The notes beneath the pieces were generated by a model. That model saw only the letters and a list, made by a program, of their open reading frames with translations, had not been told where the DNA came from and searched no databases. The translations under genes and the position numbers were made by a program. A stretch of 64,000 nucleotides of DNA from Rhynchopus sp. YZ270_cl-10 (Eukaryota; Euglenozoa; Diplonemea; Diplonemida; Diplonemidae): contig OZ037861.1 in NCBI GenBank assembly GCA_964035575.1, forward strand, positions 930,001 to 994,000, given 5' to 3'. Every line of letters starts with the position of its first letter. Positions within the stretch are counted from its first letter, which is position 1. This document shows, one piece after another, positions 29,823 to 40,341 of the stretch.

Positions 29823-31007
29823 ATGCCTTCAAAAAAGCGAAAGCCGTCTGCCGGCACACCTTCTCCTATTTTGTCTTCACAAGGCCCATCCACCTCTCTT
29901 GCCAAAATACTCTCTGTTGTTTCACCAGCTCTGCTTTGCCTCGTCTTTGCAGCGTGGGGTGGGTACAGCACATCTACATCCACAACTACCTCCACCACCT
30001 CCACCGCCACTACTTCGCCTACTCAAAGACCCTGTTTGAAACCGCAGGATTATTTTGCCTCTTTTGGAAAATGGGCCCCTGACGCTGACGAAACCGTTCA
30101 TGTATGTATTAAAGGGGAGGAAGACCTGGTGGTGACCGGGGTTAGTAGAGATCAACCGACAGTTTATGTCGTGAAGAATTTGATAAAGGCGAGCGAGGTG
30201 GATGGGATTGAAGGGAAAACGAAGCATCTGTTGAAGCCTGCGGTATTGCTGAGGGAGGATACGAAGGATGGGTCGAGCTCGGACAATGAGTGGAGACGGT
30301 CGGAGATGATAACGCTGTCCGCGAAAAATGGGATCCAAGCGATGAACAAAAGAATCTCGCAGCTTCTTAAAATCCCAATGAAACACATTCTCAATTCGAC
30401 GATGCAGATCCAAAGGTACACCAGCGGTGACAGATATTTCCCTCATTTTGACTCTCGTCGGCTCAAACAGCTTGGAGTAGTGGAGCCAAACCGACCTTCC
30501 GGCGCACTTTCTTACCCTTTCTCTGCTCGCGTTCTCACTGTGGTGATCTATCTTAGCTCTTCGGAATCGGGGCACACAATATTCCCGTTTGCAAACTCAA
30601 CAATAGGAAAATCTCGTCAAGAAATTTATGCAGCCAGCGAAAAGCTTTCTATTGGGCGAGGTGAACGCCCTTCGGAGCAAAATGCTAACTTTTGGGGGAA
30701 ATACTGTGACTCCAAAGAGCGACGGGGGAAAGGGGTCGCAGTGCCACCTGTGAAAGGGTCCGCCGTAGTGTTTTTCAATCATGAAGTGGTGGAAGAAGGG
30801 GGGGAGATGACGCTGGGGGAGTTGGACCCGTATACGTTGCATGGTGGTTGTGTGCTCGCGCCGGGGGAGACGAAGTTGATGGCGAACTACTGGGTGCACG
30901 TCCACCCTGATGCCTTTGCGGATGAAACAGTTGCGCCGAGGCTGCAGGATGTTGCAGAAGAAAGCCTTTCAGAAGTTGTGCTTCCTGAGCATCTGGAGGA
31001 GTCATGA
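29823..31007 (+). CDS. Prolyl 4-hydroxylase-type 2-oxoglutarate/Fe(II) dioxygenase
   Basis: The protein is 394 aa. A short basic N-terminus (MPSKKRKPS) precedes one hydrophobic span (~31-47, ILSVVSPALLCLVFAAW) and a Thr/Ser-rich linker, giving a type II membrane topology typical of Golgi/ER hydroxylases. The catalytic double-stranded beta-helix covers ~120-365. The Fe(II) ligands are H208 and D210 (YFPHFDSRR) and H340 (YTLHGG); K351 (GETKLMANYW) fits the 2-oxoglutarate-binding lysine. YTSGDRYFPHFD, SGHTIFPFA and the GSAVVFFNH block are standard for animal/plant P4H-like enzymes. Hydroxylates prolyl residues of secreted or cytosolic targets in the family; the substrate here is unknown. No introns. 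Confidence 0.85.
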   Translation: MPSKKRKPSAGTPSPILSSQGPSTSLAKILSVVSPALLCLVFAAWGGYSTSTSTTTSTTSTATTSPTQRPCLKPQDYFASFGKWAPDADETVHVCIKGEEDLVVTGVSRDQPTVYVVKNLIKASEVDGIEGKTKHLLKPAVLLREDTKDGSSSDNEWRRSEMITLSAKNGIQAMNKRISQLLKIPMKHILNSTMQIQRYTSGDRYFPHFDSRRLKQLGVVEPNRPSGALSYPFSARVLTVVIYLSSSESGHTIFPFANSTIGKSRQEIYAASEKLSIGRGERPSEQNANFWGKYCDSKERRGKGVAVPPVKGSAVVFFNHEVVEEGGEMTLGELDPYTLHGGCVLAPGETKLMANYWVHVHPDAFADETVAPRLQDVAEESLSEVVLPEHLEES

Positions 31008-31150
31008 AGGGTTCTAATTTATTATTAGATTTCATTTAGGATTTGCTGCTTTATTTTTTTTTGCTAATTCTTCGTTACGGGACAACTGTCAATGACCTAA
31101 TTTGTGGGTTTAATGGAATTCAATCCGCATTATTTGCAAAAAAAAAAAAA

Positions 31151-31740
31151 ATAGTGGAGTTCATCCTCGGGTGGCTACACTACTGGGGGGGAGCTATTAA
31201 AGTATACGTATACTTTATTCGGCGGGAATTACTGCTTAAATGGCCAAAAAACGAAAAAGGGAAAGAAAAAAAAAATCACTGTTATTTTGGGGTTTCTAGT
31301 GGCCGAAACCTCGCGAAAACACCACCATTGACATTTTTGGGCCAATCCCAGCCAGTGGTGGGGTCAATGTGGAAAAATGAACAATTTTTTGGCGACTTAA
31401 ATTTTCACAAATCTGAACCCCATCAGCACCAATCGTGTAAAAACTGATACACGCGTTTTAGGTCAAAAATACTCGTTTCTCAGCGCAAAGTGACCCCATC
31501 ACAGCACGTACAGAATCCGGACCACCGAAATCAAAATTTTTTTTTTTTCGATTTTTTGTGCAAAAATCGCTGTAAAATTTTTTTACTAAGAAAAATGTAC
31601 ACAAAAACCGTATACTTTATTTCACAGATTTCCACGCTCAAAATGGGTTTCCGCGCCGTATACTTTATTACCCCCGTATACTTTATTAGCACCGTATACT
31701 TTAGTAGCCCCCCCCCAGTAATACAACCAAGTTTTCAACA
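31151..31740. repeat. SINE-like repeat copy c, split by a MITE
   Basis: The left half (31151-31182, ATAGTGGAGTTCATCCTCGG...CACTA) and right half (31719-31740, TAATACAACCAAGTTTTCA) rejoin to the family consensus if the 536-bp insertion and one TA are removed. Confidence 0.8.
31183..31718. mobile_element. 536-bp MITE with TA target duplication
   Basis: Left CTGGGGGGGAGCTATTAAAG and right CTTTAGTAGCCCCCCCCCAG form ~26-bp imperfect terminal inverted repeats, flanked by TA at 31181-31182 and 31719-31720. The motif CCGTATACTTTATT occurs about four times near the right end and once, in a palindromic form, near the left; such subterminal repeats often bind transposase. A 70-bp segment (31432-31505) is inverted at ~32795-32870. 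TA duplication suggests a Tc1/mariner-superfamily relative. No coding capacity. Confidence 0.85.
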
Positions 31741-32899
31741 ACAAAAAAAAAAAAAAAAAAAAAAAGCGACTTTCCAGAGTTGAGGACGACCTCCGTCTAT
31801 ATCTTTTAAGTACAATAGCCTTCGGGCGACATTGAGTACAGATCCTGCACTAGCAGGTGATTGTCGACACAACAAAAAAGCAAATATTCCGCCCTTTCAA
31901 CAATTTTGGAGGAGATTTGCAAAACTCTGGCAAAAAACACAAACCCAAGGCAACTTACACTTCCAAGAGTGTACCAAAAAAGGGGGGGAGAGGGAAGGAG
32001 AGTCTCAGGGAGGGGGTAATATTTTAGAAACATAAAAAAAAAAATTGCCGCTCCACATGCCAATATAGGTCTTAGGCTAGGGGAGGTCAGTAAGACCGCA
32101 GCCAGACGATATTCTTTTTTTTTTCTTTTTTCCTCCAATCAACAACCCGTTTGTCCTTTGTGACAAGAGAGAGGGATCACTGCGGGGGGGGGGGGGGGGG
32201 GGGGGCGTTTCTGAGACACAATTTCGCGAGTTCTTTTGTTAAAGAGTGTGACGTCACGAGAGGCGAAAGGCTCGTATCTGGTGCAGTCAGCGGTCCACGG
32301 GAAATCCATGGGTAAACCACGGTAGAACCCTGAACACAACGTGCACAAAGGCTCAGTGTATAGATATTTTTCTCTTTTTTTTTTTTTCTTTCCTCTTTCC
32401 ACCCGCGGTGTACCGGGTCATGTACCAAGGTACACCTGTCATTTTGCATTTCAAGTCAAACTTTTATTCTTCCTCCCAAAGCTTGTTTTTAAAGAAGAAA
32501 TGCTTCGAATGGTGGGCACACCTAATACAGACTATGGAGGATTTGTGCAACCAAAACGAAACACAAATCTATCTTCCGTTCTTTTGGTGTGGCTAAATCC
32601 AGTACAAAAACAGCACAAAAGAAGTACAAAAATTACACTTTATTTTGGGGGTGTTTTTCGCGAAAAATTATTTCCCTGTATAAACTTTTTGGGGGGGTCG
32701 GGGGGTCGGGGGGAAATTTTTTTTTTTTGGCCTACAAAAAATTAACAAAAAATTGGGGAATTTTTTTTTCTTCTTCGATTATTGGGAGTCCGTGCGTGCT
32801 GTGATGGGGTCACTTTGCGCTGAGAAATGAGTATTTTTGACCTAAAATGCATGCATCAGTTTTTACAGGGCATTTTCAGGTTTAGTGTAAAATATGGTC
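31741..32899. other. Low-complexity spacer with nested repeats
   Basis: Contains poly-A, a G run of about 23 (from ~32184) and repeats of ACAAAAGAAGTACAAAAATT (near 32610 and 33385). The inverted copy of the MITE segment lies at 32795-32870. A piece near 31813-31840 (CTTCGGGCGACATTGAGTAC) resembles 18430-18460. No gene. Confidence 0.55.
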
Positions 32900-33330
32900 A
32901 GTACTTGACCACTGAGGGTAAAGTGCAAAGTAAACGTGGGGGCAGTTTGCATAGCTGCGAACTTTGCTGCATGTTGTGACCCACCATTTTACGGACGGAG
33001 CTCGTAGAACCCAATGAGGAGTGAGAAAGAAGGATATGGCCAACGAAAAAAGTAGCGTACCGTGCGCCTGCGGCACAAGATTGCAACCCACCCTTTCCCG
33101 TGACATAGTTCAGCAGCACAAATGTGCAAGTATAAGCGCAATTTTTTGAAATGTTGCGCACCTGGCTTCGCCAGAAACTTTCGTTCTAGCAAAATACTAG
33201 ATAAAATTTACGGAACTGACGATAATTACCAACGACAGTGCCAATTTATGTCGACATTTTTCAGAAATGTTGCATACCGTGGCTTCGCCAGGAACTTTTG
33301 GGCCATGACTTGGGGCGATTGGGAAAGTAC
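32900..33330. repeat. Dispersed repeat shared with 9322-9590
   Basis: Copy of the GTGGGGGCAGTTTGC...GTACCGTGCGCCTGCGGC repeat. The CCGTGGCTTCGCCAGGAAC tail occurs again at ~33280, so the end is partly duplicated. Confidence 0.7.
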
Positions 33331-34002
33331 GAATTGGTACCAAAAATAAAAAAAACCCCCTTTTTTTGGGTATACAAAAAAAATACAAAAGAAGTACAAA
33401 AATTACACTTTATTTTTGGAGTTAGCCACACCACAGTCTTTACATATTTTTTTTTCCCAACAAAACTGTTCACCTCCGAAAATCGTGAGGGCTTTTTGTA
33501 TCTTTACCCGAACATTTTCCTTCATCTGAAATGTACGAAGCAACTTGTACACGGTGCTTGTGTATGTATTGGAGAAGACGCAGGGCCCGCCTTGAGAGGG
33601 CTTTTGTTGTCGTCTGTACGCGAATGTTTTCTTTGAATTTATTTTTTGTGCATCTGCAGTCATAGGGGTTGTGTGGTTATGTGGGGAATATTGCACAATT
33701 TGGGATTGCAAGCAGAATGCCTGAGAACTACCTGAGAGACGAACAGTGCCCAGATTGTGTGTGTTGTGTGCACACAGTCAGGGCACAGTCCTGTCTTTCA
33801 AAACAGCTTTCTTTTTATTCGTGTCACATACTTGACTGTGCTCCAATACAAGGGGACATCAGTAGTTTTCGCACGCCGAAAACGGAACAGCTGGGAAGGG
33901 GGGTACAAGTTGCACAGTACTTTATTCTTTACTTCCCACCCCCACCACCACCTACCACGATGATCCCCCCATCCCCAGACACAGCGACGATACACACACC
34001 AT
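33331..34002. other. Spacer and leader of the first ankyrin copy
   Basis: 33331-33740 holds nothing recognised. From ~33750 it matches the 3' part of the ankyrin-gene spacers (GTCAGGGCACAGTCCTGTCT, then the C-rich tract and ACACAGCGACGATACACACA), that is, the conserved 5' leader of this gene family. Confidence 0.6.
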
Positions 34003-35057
34003 GCCGAAGCGACACGCAGACAGCACACAAGAGAAGACGAAGGCGGCAAAGAGAGTGCTTTCTGCTGACGAGGTCTTGGTGGATATGTTGAGACAACGCA
34101 GATGGGGTTCGGGATGCTGCTGAGTGAATGCGTCCACGCAGACCACACTGCGTGCACGGAGGTCCTCTTGCAGCATTGGAAGTCTGTCTGCAGCAACGTC
34201 GCGTTTGTGCCACACGGGTTAGAGAAAGACAGCAAAGGTGAGGCACCTCGTGGCTGTCCAGCCATGTGGGCAGACCCTGCAGTGTGTCAGGTTCACATTG
34301 ATGCAGGGGCAGACATCGAGATAAAGAACGACAAGGGACGTTCGCCTCTGCACACTGCCAGCTGTTTTGGAAAGCTGGGGACTGTGAAGATGTTGGTCAG
34401 AGCAGGTGCGGGAGTGCGTGTAGCTGACAACAGGGGAGACACATGTCTTATGCTTGCGGCATATTTTGGACACACCGAAACTGTGCGCTATCTTGTGGGC
34501 TTGCCGGAGGTGCGGATGTGTGTGCCACAGACAACGAAGGAGCTACATGTATTAAACTTGCGGCAAATTTTGGACACACCGACACTGTGCGCTATCTTGT
34601 GGGCTTGCCGGATGTGGACCTGAACCACACAACTAATATGGGCGAGACTTCATTGCACTCCGCAGTGATACATAATAAGAAAAGTCATCCTGAAATTGTT
34701 CAGGTGCTCATTGATGCAGGGGCAGACATTGAGGCAAAGAACGAGAATGGACGTTCACCTCTGCTGTTGGCATGCGAGGTTAGCAAGCTCGATGCTGTGA
34801 AGATGTTGGTCGAAGCAGGTGCGAGAGTGTGTGCCACAGACAGCGAAGGAGCTACATGTCTTATCCTTGCGGCATATTTTGGTCACACCGAGACTGTGCG
34901 CTATCTTGTGGGCTTGAAGGAAGTCGATGTGAACCACACAGCTGACGGGGGCGAGACTGCATTGCACGACGCCTCACGTGAGAACCATCCAGATGTGGTG
35001 CGTGTTCTCCTCGAGCACGGTGCGGTGTGCAGCACTGACTGCGCTTGGCACAGTTGA
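34003..35057 (+). pseudogene. Ankyrin gene A1, broken by internal deletions
   Basis: Begins with the family start MPKRHADSTQEK but carries two losses relative to its paralogues. The first deletes about 170 bp between the GTCTTGGTGG at ~34080 and TATGTTGAGACAACGCAG, which shifts the frame and gives an early stop at ~34122. The second fuses GGCTTGCCGGAGGTG to GCGGATGTGTGTGCC at ~34510 by recombination between similar ankyrin repeats, shifting frame again. The remaining pieces are open (34102-34623 and 34443-35057) and the last ends with the normal family C-terminus (CSTDCAWHS). The short deletions and intact flanks suggest recent inactivation. A truncated product from the ATG at 34102 cannot be excluded. 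Confidence 0.8.
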
Positions 35058-35970
35058 GCTGAGTGTTGTCGCTCTTCAGATGCACCATTGCCTGTTGTGA
35101 TGAACAGCACTGTCTTTCAAAACAGCCATTTTGTCTCCTATTCGGGTGTATGCGGATCCGAATATAGGGCGACTACTGTGGTGTATTGCGTGTGTTGCGT
35201 ATGCAGGAAATACGAAGAATGCGAAGCATCTCTTTTGCACTACGTGTAGGCCTAGGGGAGGGCCACCTCGTCCAAGTTGTGCATCCTGAAACGCAGGACA
35301 GGTTCAAGTTCTGTCCAGTTTTTATTGACAAATTCGTTTCAGGAATCATCTGAGTGTTTGAACCTGTCTGGGACGATGCTGCGTTCTGTACTTCCTCTAA
35401 GTGGTTTGGTATGGTTTTCGAGGACTTCTGCGTTTTCTTTGAGAATCAAAAACTGAAAAGTGTCTCTCCTCTTTTTTCCCGTTTCTTTTAGATTTAGACT
35501 GTTCAGCAGGGTGGTGCTGGACTTCGCCAACAACTCTGAGCCAAGGAGGTCCTCAGTGTCGTCACACAACCCCAAACAGAGTTTTTTCTAGCTGGGGGTG
35601 AGGGGGGGTTTCACCCCCTCTCACGATTTTATTGAGTTTTTTTGGGGTGTGAGCAGTACTGCCCTGAAACAACGACGACTTGCATTGTCCCAATCCCAAT
35701 CCCAACATTGGGTAGATTGTGTGTGTTGTGTGCACACAGTCAGGGCACAGTCCTGTCTTTCAAAACCGCATTCTGTTTATTCGTGTCGCATGCTTGACTG
35801 TGCTTGACTTCAATACAAGGGGACATCAGCAGTTTTCTCGCCCCTCATCGAAAACGGAACAGCTGGGGAGGGGGGTACAAAATTGCACGGTACTTTATTC
35901 TTTACTTCCCACCCACACCCCCAACCACGATGATCCCCCCATCCCCAGACACAGCGACGATACACACACC
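35058..35970. repeat. Conserved ankyrin-gene spacer, copy 1 (A1-A2)
   Basis: A spacer of ~0.9 kb that recurs at 40342-41236, 42938-43859 and 45561-46471. It starts GCTGAGTGTTGTCGCTCTTC and includes a GTGAGGGGGGGTTTCACCCC-type hairpin (35599-35624), a 78-codon minus frame that is partly conserved, and a final C/T tract with CCCCAGACACAG as likely leader acceptor. Confidence 0.85.
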
Positions 35971-37671
35971 ATGCCGAAGCGACACGCAGACAGCGCACAA
36001 GAGAAGAAGAAGGCGGCAAAGAGAAGAAAGCTTTCTGCTGACGAGGTCTTGGTGGAGGCTGCCAGGAACGGCGACACGACTGCTGTGCGGGCAGGACTTG
36101 AGAAGTGGACTCCAGACACAGAGAGCAAAAAAGTCGCCTTCAAGGCTGTGCACGAGGCATGCAGAGGGAACCACGATGAATGCCTCACACTGCTTCTTCC
36201 GTATGTTGAGACAACGCAGATGGGGTTCGGGATGCTGCTGAGTGAGTGTGTCCACGCAGACCACACTGCGTGCACGGAGGTCCTCTTGCAGCATTGGAAG
36301 TCTGTCTGCAGCAACGTCGCGTTTGTGCCACACGGGTTAGAGGAAGACAGCAAAGGTGAGGCACCTCGTGGCTGTCCAGCCATGTGGGCAGACCCTGCAG
36401 TGTGTCAGGTGCTCATTGATGCAGGGGCAGACATCGAGACAAAGGATGACGAGGAACGTTCGCCTCTGCACACTACCAGCTGTTTTGGAAAGCTGGGGAC
36501 TGTGAAGATGTTGGTCAGAGCAGGTGCGGGAGTGCGTGTAGCTGACAACACTGGAGCGACGTGTCTTATCCAAGCAGCATATTATGGACACACCGAGACT
36601 GTGCGCTATCTTGCGGGCTTGCCGGATGTCGAAGTGAATCATGAACACAACAACGGCCTCGCTGCGTTACACTTCGCAGTGCAGGAAGGACATGCAGATG
36701 TGGTGGAGGTGCTCATTGATGCAGGGGCAGACATCGATGCAAAGAGCAGCGAAGGATGTACGCCTCTTCACTATGCTTGTAAGAACGGGAAACTAGCGAT
36801 TGTGAAGGTGTTGGTCAAAGCAGGTGCAGATGTGTGTATGACGTACAGCACAGGAACCACGTGTCTTAAGGTTGCGTCAGGCAATGGACATACCGAGACT
36901 GTGCGCTATCTTGTGGGCTTGCCGGAGGTGGATGTGAATGCAGCTAACAACCGGTCCTGGACTTCATTGCACTCCGCAGTGAAGAGAAATAATAAAAGTC
37001 ATCCTGAAGTAGTTCAGGTGCTCATTGATGCAGGGGCAGACATGGAAGCAAAGAACGAGAAGGGACGTTCACCTCTGCTGGTGGCAAGTGCGTTTGGCAA
37101 GCTCGATGCTGTGAAGCTATTGGTCGAAGCAGGTGCGAAAGTGTGTGCCACAGACAGCCAAGGAGATACGTGTCTCATTCTTGCCGCCAATTTTGGACAC
37201 ACCGATATTGTGCGCTATCTTGCAGGCTTGAAGGAGGTGGATGTGAACTACCACGGAAGGAATAACGACACTGCGTTGCACAGTGCGGTGGACGACGGAC
37301 ATCGCGATGTGGTGGAGGTGCTCGTTGATGCAGGGGCAGACATCGAGGCACAGGACAGTACTGGCGATACGCCTCTTCACGTTGCAGGTGAGAAAGGTGA
37401 ACTAGCGATTCTGAAGATGCTACTCAAAGCAGGTGCGAGAGTGTGTGCCACAGACAACACAGGAGATACATGTCTTATCCTTGCGGCATATTTTGGACAC
37501 ACCGAGACTGTGCGCTATCTTGTGGGCTTGCCGGATGTGGACGTGAACCACACAACTACTGGGGACCGGACTGCATTGCACTACGCCTCACGTATGAACC
37601 ATCCACATGTGGTGCGTGTTCTCCTCGAGCACGGTGCGGTAGACAGCACTGACTGCGCTGGGCACACCTGA
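35971..37671 (+). CDS. Ankyrin-repeat protein A2 (13 repeats)
   Basis: The protein is 566 aa. The start ATG 35971 follows the family leader ACACAGCGACGATACACACA, shared by nearly all copies; upstream in-frame ATGs lie in the spacer. Residues ~10-20 (KKKAAKRRK) are a classical nuclear-localisation-like cluster. A family-specific N-domain (~20-135) ends near PAMWADPAVC. Then come 13 ankyrin repeats arranged as four blocks of three types: VLIDAGADI, LVKAGADVC and RYLVGLPDVDVN. A single cap repeat (VVRVLLEHGA) follows and the end is CSTDCAGHT. No signal peptide, membrane segment or enzymatic domain. Ankyrin repeats bind proteins; the partner is unknown. The downstream spacer is unlike those of its neighbours. 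Confidence 0.9.
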   Translation: MPKRHADSAQEKKKAAKRRKLSADEVLVEAARNGDTTAVRAGLEKWTPDTESKKVAFKAVHEACRGNHDECLTLLLPYVETTQMGFGMLLSECVHADHTACTEVLLQHWKSVCSNVAFVPHGLEEDSKGEAPRGCPAMWADPAVCQVLIDAGADIETKDDEERSPLHTTSCFGKLGTVKMLVRAGAGVRVADNTGATCLIQAAYYGHTETVRYLAGLPDVEVNHEHNNGLAALHFAVQEGHADVVEVLIDAGADIDAKSSEGCTPLHYACKNGKLAIVKVLVKAGADVCMTYSTGTTCLKVASGNGHTETVRYLVGLPEVDVNAANNRSWTSLHSAVKRNNKSHPEVVQVLIDAGADMEAKNEKGRSPLLVASAFGKLDAVKLLVEAGAKVCATDSQGDTCLILAANFGHTDIVRYLAGLKEVDVNYHGRNNDTALHSAVDDGHRDVVEVLVDAGADIEAQDSTGDTPLHVAGEKGELAILKMLLKAGARVCATDNTGDTCLILAAYFGHTETVRYLVGLPDVDVNHTTTGDRTALHYASRMNHPHVVRVLLEHGAVDSTDCAGHT

Positions 37672-38340
37672 GCTGAGTGTTGTCACAGAATTGCTTGCGA
37701 TTTGGCAGCAGAATACGAGCGGATTGGGATAAATTAGGGTACAGTGTGCAAATGCTGGTGTTTACACCGCAGAGTCACCTAACAAACCCTTCTTGCGGAG
37801 AACAAAATGAATTATGGCGCCACGGTCACAACAATTTCAGGCGCATCTCTGTTCAGTGGGTGGTTTTTTCTCACGGGATAAAGTTAGCCCACTTCATGTT
37901 GTGAATATCACAGCACTCCTTTTCATGTGTAGTCTAGGGGCAACCGTCATTTTTTTGTCACCTTTTTCACTTGTCATTTTCACTTTTGTCACTTGTCACT
38001 GGGTCCCGTCGTGTTCGCACTCCCCACCCCCTCCCTGAAGCCTTTGCTTCCCCCTCTCCCCCAGTAGACCCAAAACCCTGTTTGTAGAATACGGCAACCC
38101 CCTCCACGTGTACGTTTGCCATTGCGTTGTGCACATTCCTTCTGCAAAGAAGCCGTCCACTGAATACCGTATCAACAACGCAGAGCATACCACTCTGCAC
38201 CTGCGGAATCGCCTGCAAAACAAAGTGTGGTATTCCGTTCCCTCAGAGGGTGTGTTGCATGTGTGTTCTTCGTCCTCTCTCGTCACAACCTCTGCACAAA
38301 AAGAAACACAAGAGACACAGCAACAATATACAAACACACA
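37672..38340. other. Unique spacer between A2 and A3
   Basis: Replaces the conserved ankyrin spacer. It contains a GC-palindrome repeat (37725-37835), a short CACTTGTCATTTTCACTTTTG microrepeat near 37970, and the leader of A3, where AGAGACACAGCAACAATATA replaces the usual leader. Confidence 0.6.
37725..37835 (+). repeat. Dispersed GC-palindrome repeat, copy 4
   Basis: Diverged forward copy: AAATTAGGGTACAGTG, ACACCGCAGAGTCACCTAAC, CTTGCGGAGAACAAAATG, then ATGGCGCCACGG. Confidence 0.65.
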
Positions 38341-40341
38341 ATGCCGAAGAAGCGACACGCAGACAGCACGCAGGACGAGAACCCACGAAAGAGAAGACAG
38401 CTTTCTGCAGACGAGGTCTTGCTGGAGGCTGCCAGGAACGGCGACACGACTGCCGTGCGGGCGGTCCTTGAGAAGTTCAACCCAGACAGAAAGAAAGTGA
38501 CCCTCGATGCTGCGTACGAGGCATGCAGAGGGAACCACGATGAATGCCTGACACTGCTTCTTCCGTATGTTGAGACAACGCAGATGGGGTTCGGTATGCT
38601 GCTGAGTGAGTGTGTCCACGCAGACCACGTTGCGTGCACGGAGGTCCTCTTGCAGCATTGGAAGTGCGTCTGCAACAACGTGGCGTTTGTCCGGCTCGAG
38701 TCCAAGCACAGCGCAGGTGAGGAGGATGACTGTCCGGCCATGTGGGCGGACCCTGCAGTGTGTCGCGTCTTGATTGATGCAGGGGCAGACATCGAGATAA
38801 AGAACGGAAATGGACGTTCGCCTCTGCACACTACCAGCTGTTTTGGAAAGCTGGGGACTGTGAAGATGTTGGTCAGAGCAGGTGCGGGAGTGCGTGTAGC
38901 TGACAACGATGGAGACACGTGTCTTATGCTTGCGGCATATTTTGGACACACCGAGACTGTGCGCTATCTTGTGGGCTTGCCGGATGTCGAAGTGAATTAT
39001 GCTGCGAACGACGACAGCTTCATTGCGTTACACTGCGCAGTGCAGGAAGGACATGCAGATGTGGTGGAGGTGCTCATTGATGCAGGGGCAGACATCGACG
39101 CAAAGACCAGCGACGCATGCACGCCTTTTCACTATGCTTGTGAGGACGGGAAACTAACGATTCTGAAGATGTTACTCAAAGCAGGTGCGAATGTGTGTGC
39201 CACATACAACGATGGAGACACGTGTCTTAAGGCTGCGTCAGGCAATGGACATACCGAGACTGTGCGCTATCTTGTGGGCTTGAAGGAGGTGGATGTGAAC
39301 CACACAGCTGACGGGGGCGAGACTGCATTGCACCACGCAGTGATAAGAAATAATGAAAGTCATCCTGAAGTAGTTCAGGTGCTCATTGATGCAGGGGCAG
39401 ACATCGAGATAAAGAACGGGAATGGACGTTCGCCTCTGCACACTGCCAGCCGTTTTGGAAAGCTGGGGACTGTGAAGATGTTGGTCAGAGCAGGTGCGGG
39501 AGTGCGTGTAGCTGACAACGATGGAGACACGTGTCTTACCCTTGCGGCATATTTTGGACACACCGAGACTGTGCGCTATCTTGTGGGCTTGCCGGATGTC
39601 GAAGTGAATCATGAAGAGAACGACAGCTTCACAGCGTTACACTTCGCAGTGCAGGAAGGACGTCGCGATGTGGTGGAGGTGCTCATTGATGCAGGGGCAG
39701 ACATCGATGCAAGGACCAGCGAAGGATGTGCGCCTCTTCACTATGCTTGTGGGGGCGGGAAACTAGCGATTGTGAAGGTGTTGGTCAAAGCAGGTGCGGA
39801 TGTGTGTGCCACATACAACGAAGGAGCTACCACATGTGTTATGAGTGCGGTGCATGATAGACACACCGAGACTGTGCGCTATCTTGTGGGCTTGCCGAAT
39901 GTGGACGTGAATGCAGCGAACAACCACTCCTGCATTTTATTGCACGCCGCAGTGACGAGATGTAATGAAAGTCATCCTGATATAGTTGAGGTGCTCATTG
40001 ATGCAGGGGCAGACATTGAGGCAAAGAACGGGTGTGGACGTTCACCTCTGCTGTTGGCATGCGAGCTTGGGAAGCTCAATGCTGTGAAGATGTTGGTCGA
40101 AGCAGGTGCGAGAGTGTGTGCCACAGACGACCAAGTAGCGACGTGTCTTATCCTTGCGGCATATTTTGGACACACCGAGACTGTGCGCTATCTTGTGGGC
40201 TTGCCGGATGTGGATGTGAACCTCACAGCTAATGGGGAGACTGCATTGCACTACGCCTCACGTAAGAAGCATACAGATGTGGTGCATGTTCTCCTCGAGC
40301 ACGGTGCGGTGTGCAGCACTGACTGCGCTGGGCACAGCTGA
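38341..40341 (+). CDS. Ankyrin-repeat protein A3 (16 repeats)
   Basis: The protein is 666 aa, exactly 100 residues longer than A2, A4 and A5, equal to one extra three-repeat block (five blocks plus cap). The N-terminus differs from its neighbours (MPKKRHADSTQDENPRKRRQ) and the hinge before PAMWADP is shorter (ESKHSAGEEDD). Two near-identical stretches lie ~600 bp apart inside the gene (around 38860-38990 and 39460-39590, both KMLVRAGAGVRVADNDGDTC), showing a recent internal duplication. Its 3' half closely matches A6. Confidence 0.9.
   Translation: MPKKRHADSTQDENPRKRRQLSADEVLLEAARNGDTTAVRAVLEKFNPDRKKVTLDAAYEACRGNHDECLTLLLPYVETTQMGFGMLLSECVHADHVACTEVLLQHWKCVCNNVAFVRLESKHSAGEEDDCPAMWADPAVCRVLIDAGADIEIKNGNGRSPLHTTSCFGKLGTVKMLVRAGAGVRVADNDGDTCLMLAAYFGHTETVRYLVGLPDVEVNYAANDDSFIALHCAVQEGHADVVEVLIDAGADIDAKTSDACTPFHYACEDGKLTILKMLLKAGANVCATYNDGDTCLKAASGNGHTETVRYLVGLKEVDVNHTADGGETALHHAVIRNNESHPEVVQVLIDAGADIEIKNGNGRSPLHTASRFGKLGTVKMLVRAGAGVRVADNDGDTCLTLAAYFGHTETVRYLVGLPDVEVNHEENDSFTALHFAVQEGRRDVVEVLIDAGADIDARTSEGCAPLHYACGGGKLAIVKVLVKAGADVCATYNEGATTCVMSAVHDRHTETVRYLVGLPNVDVNAANNHSCILLHAAVTRCNESHPDIVEVLIDAGADIEAKNGCGRSPLLLACELGKLNAVKMLVEAGARVCATDDQVATCLILAAYFGHTETVRYLVGLPDVDVNLTANGETALHYASRKKHTDVVHVLLEHGAVCSTDCAGHS

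Noticed and set aside
35385-35415. TTCTGTACTTCCTC followed by GGTATGG, resembling the end of a spliced-leader exon and donor
   Set aside because: Only a short partial match to remembered leader sequences, with no snRNA-like structure; repeats with the ankyrin spacer.
35339-35575. 78-codon minus-strand frame in ankyrin spacers (MGLCDDTEDLLGSELL...)
   Set aside because: It recurs at 43228-43464, but the other spacer copies do not keep it intact; recent duplication of the spacer explains its persistence.
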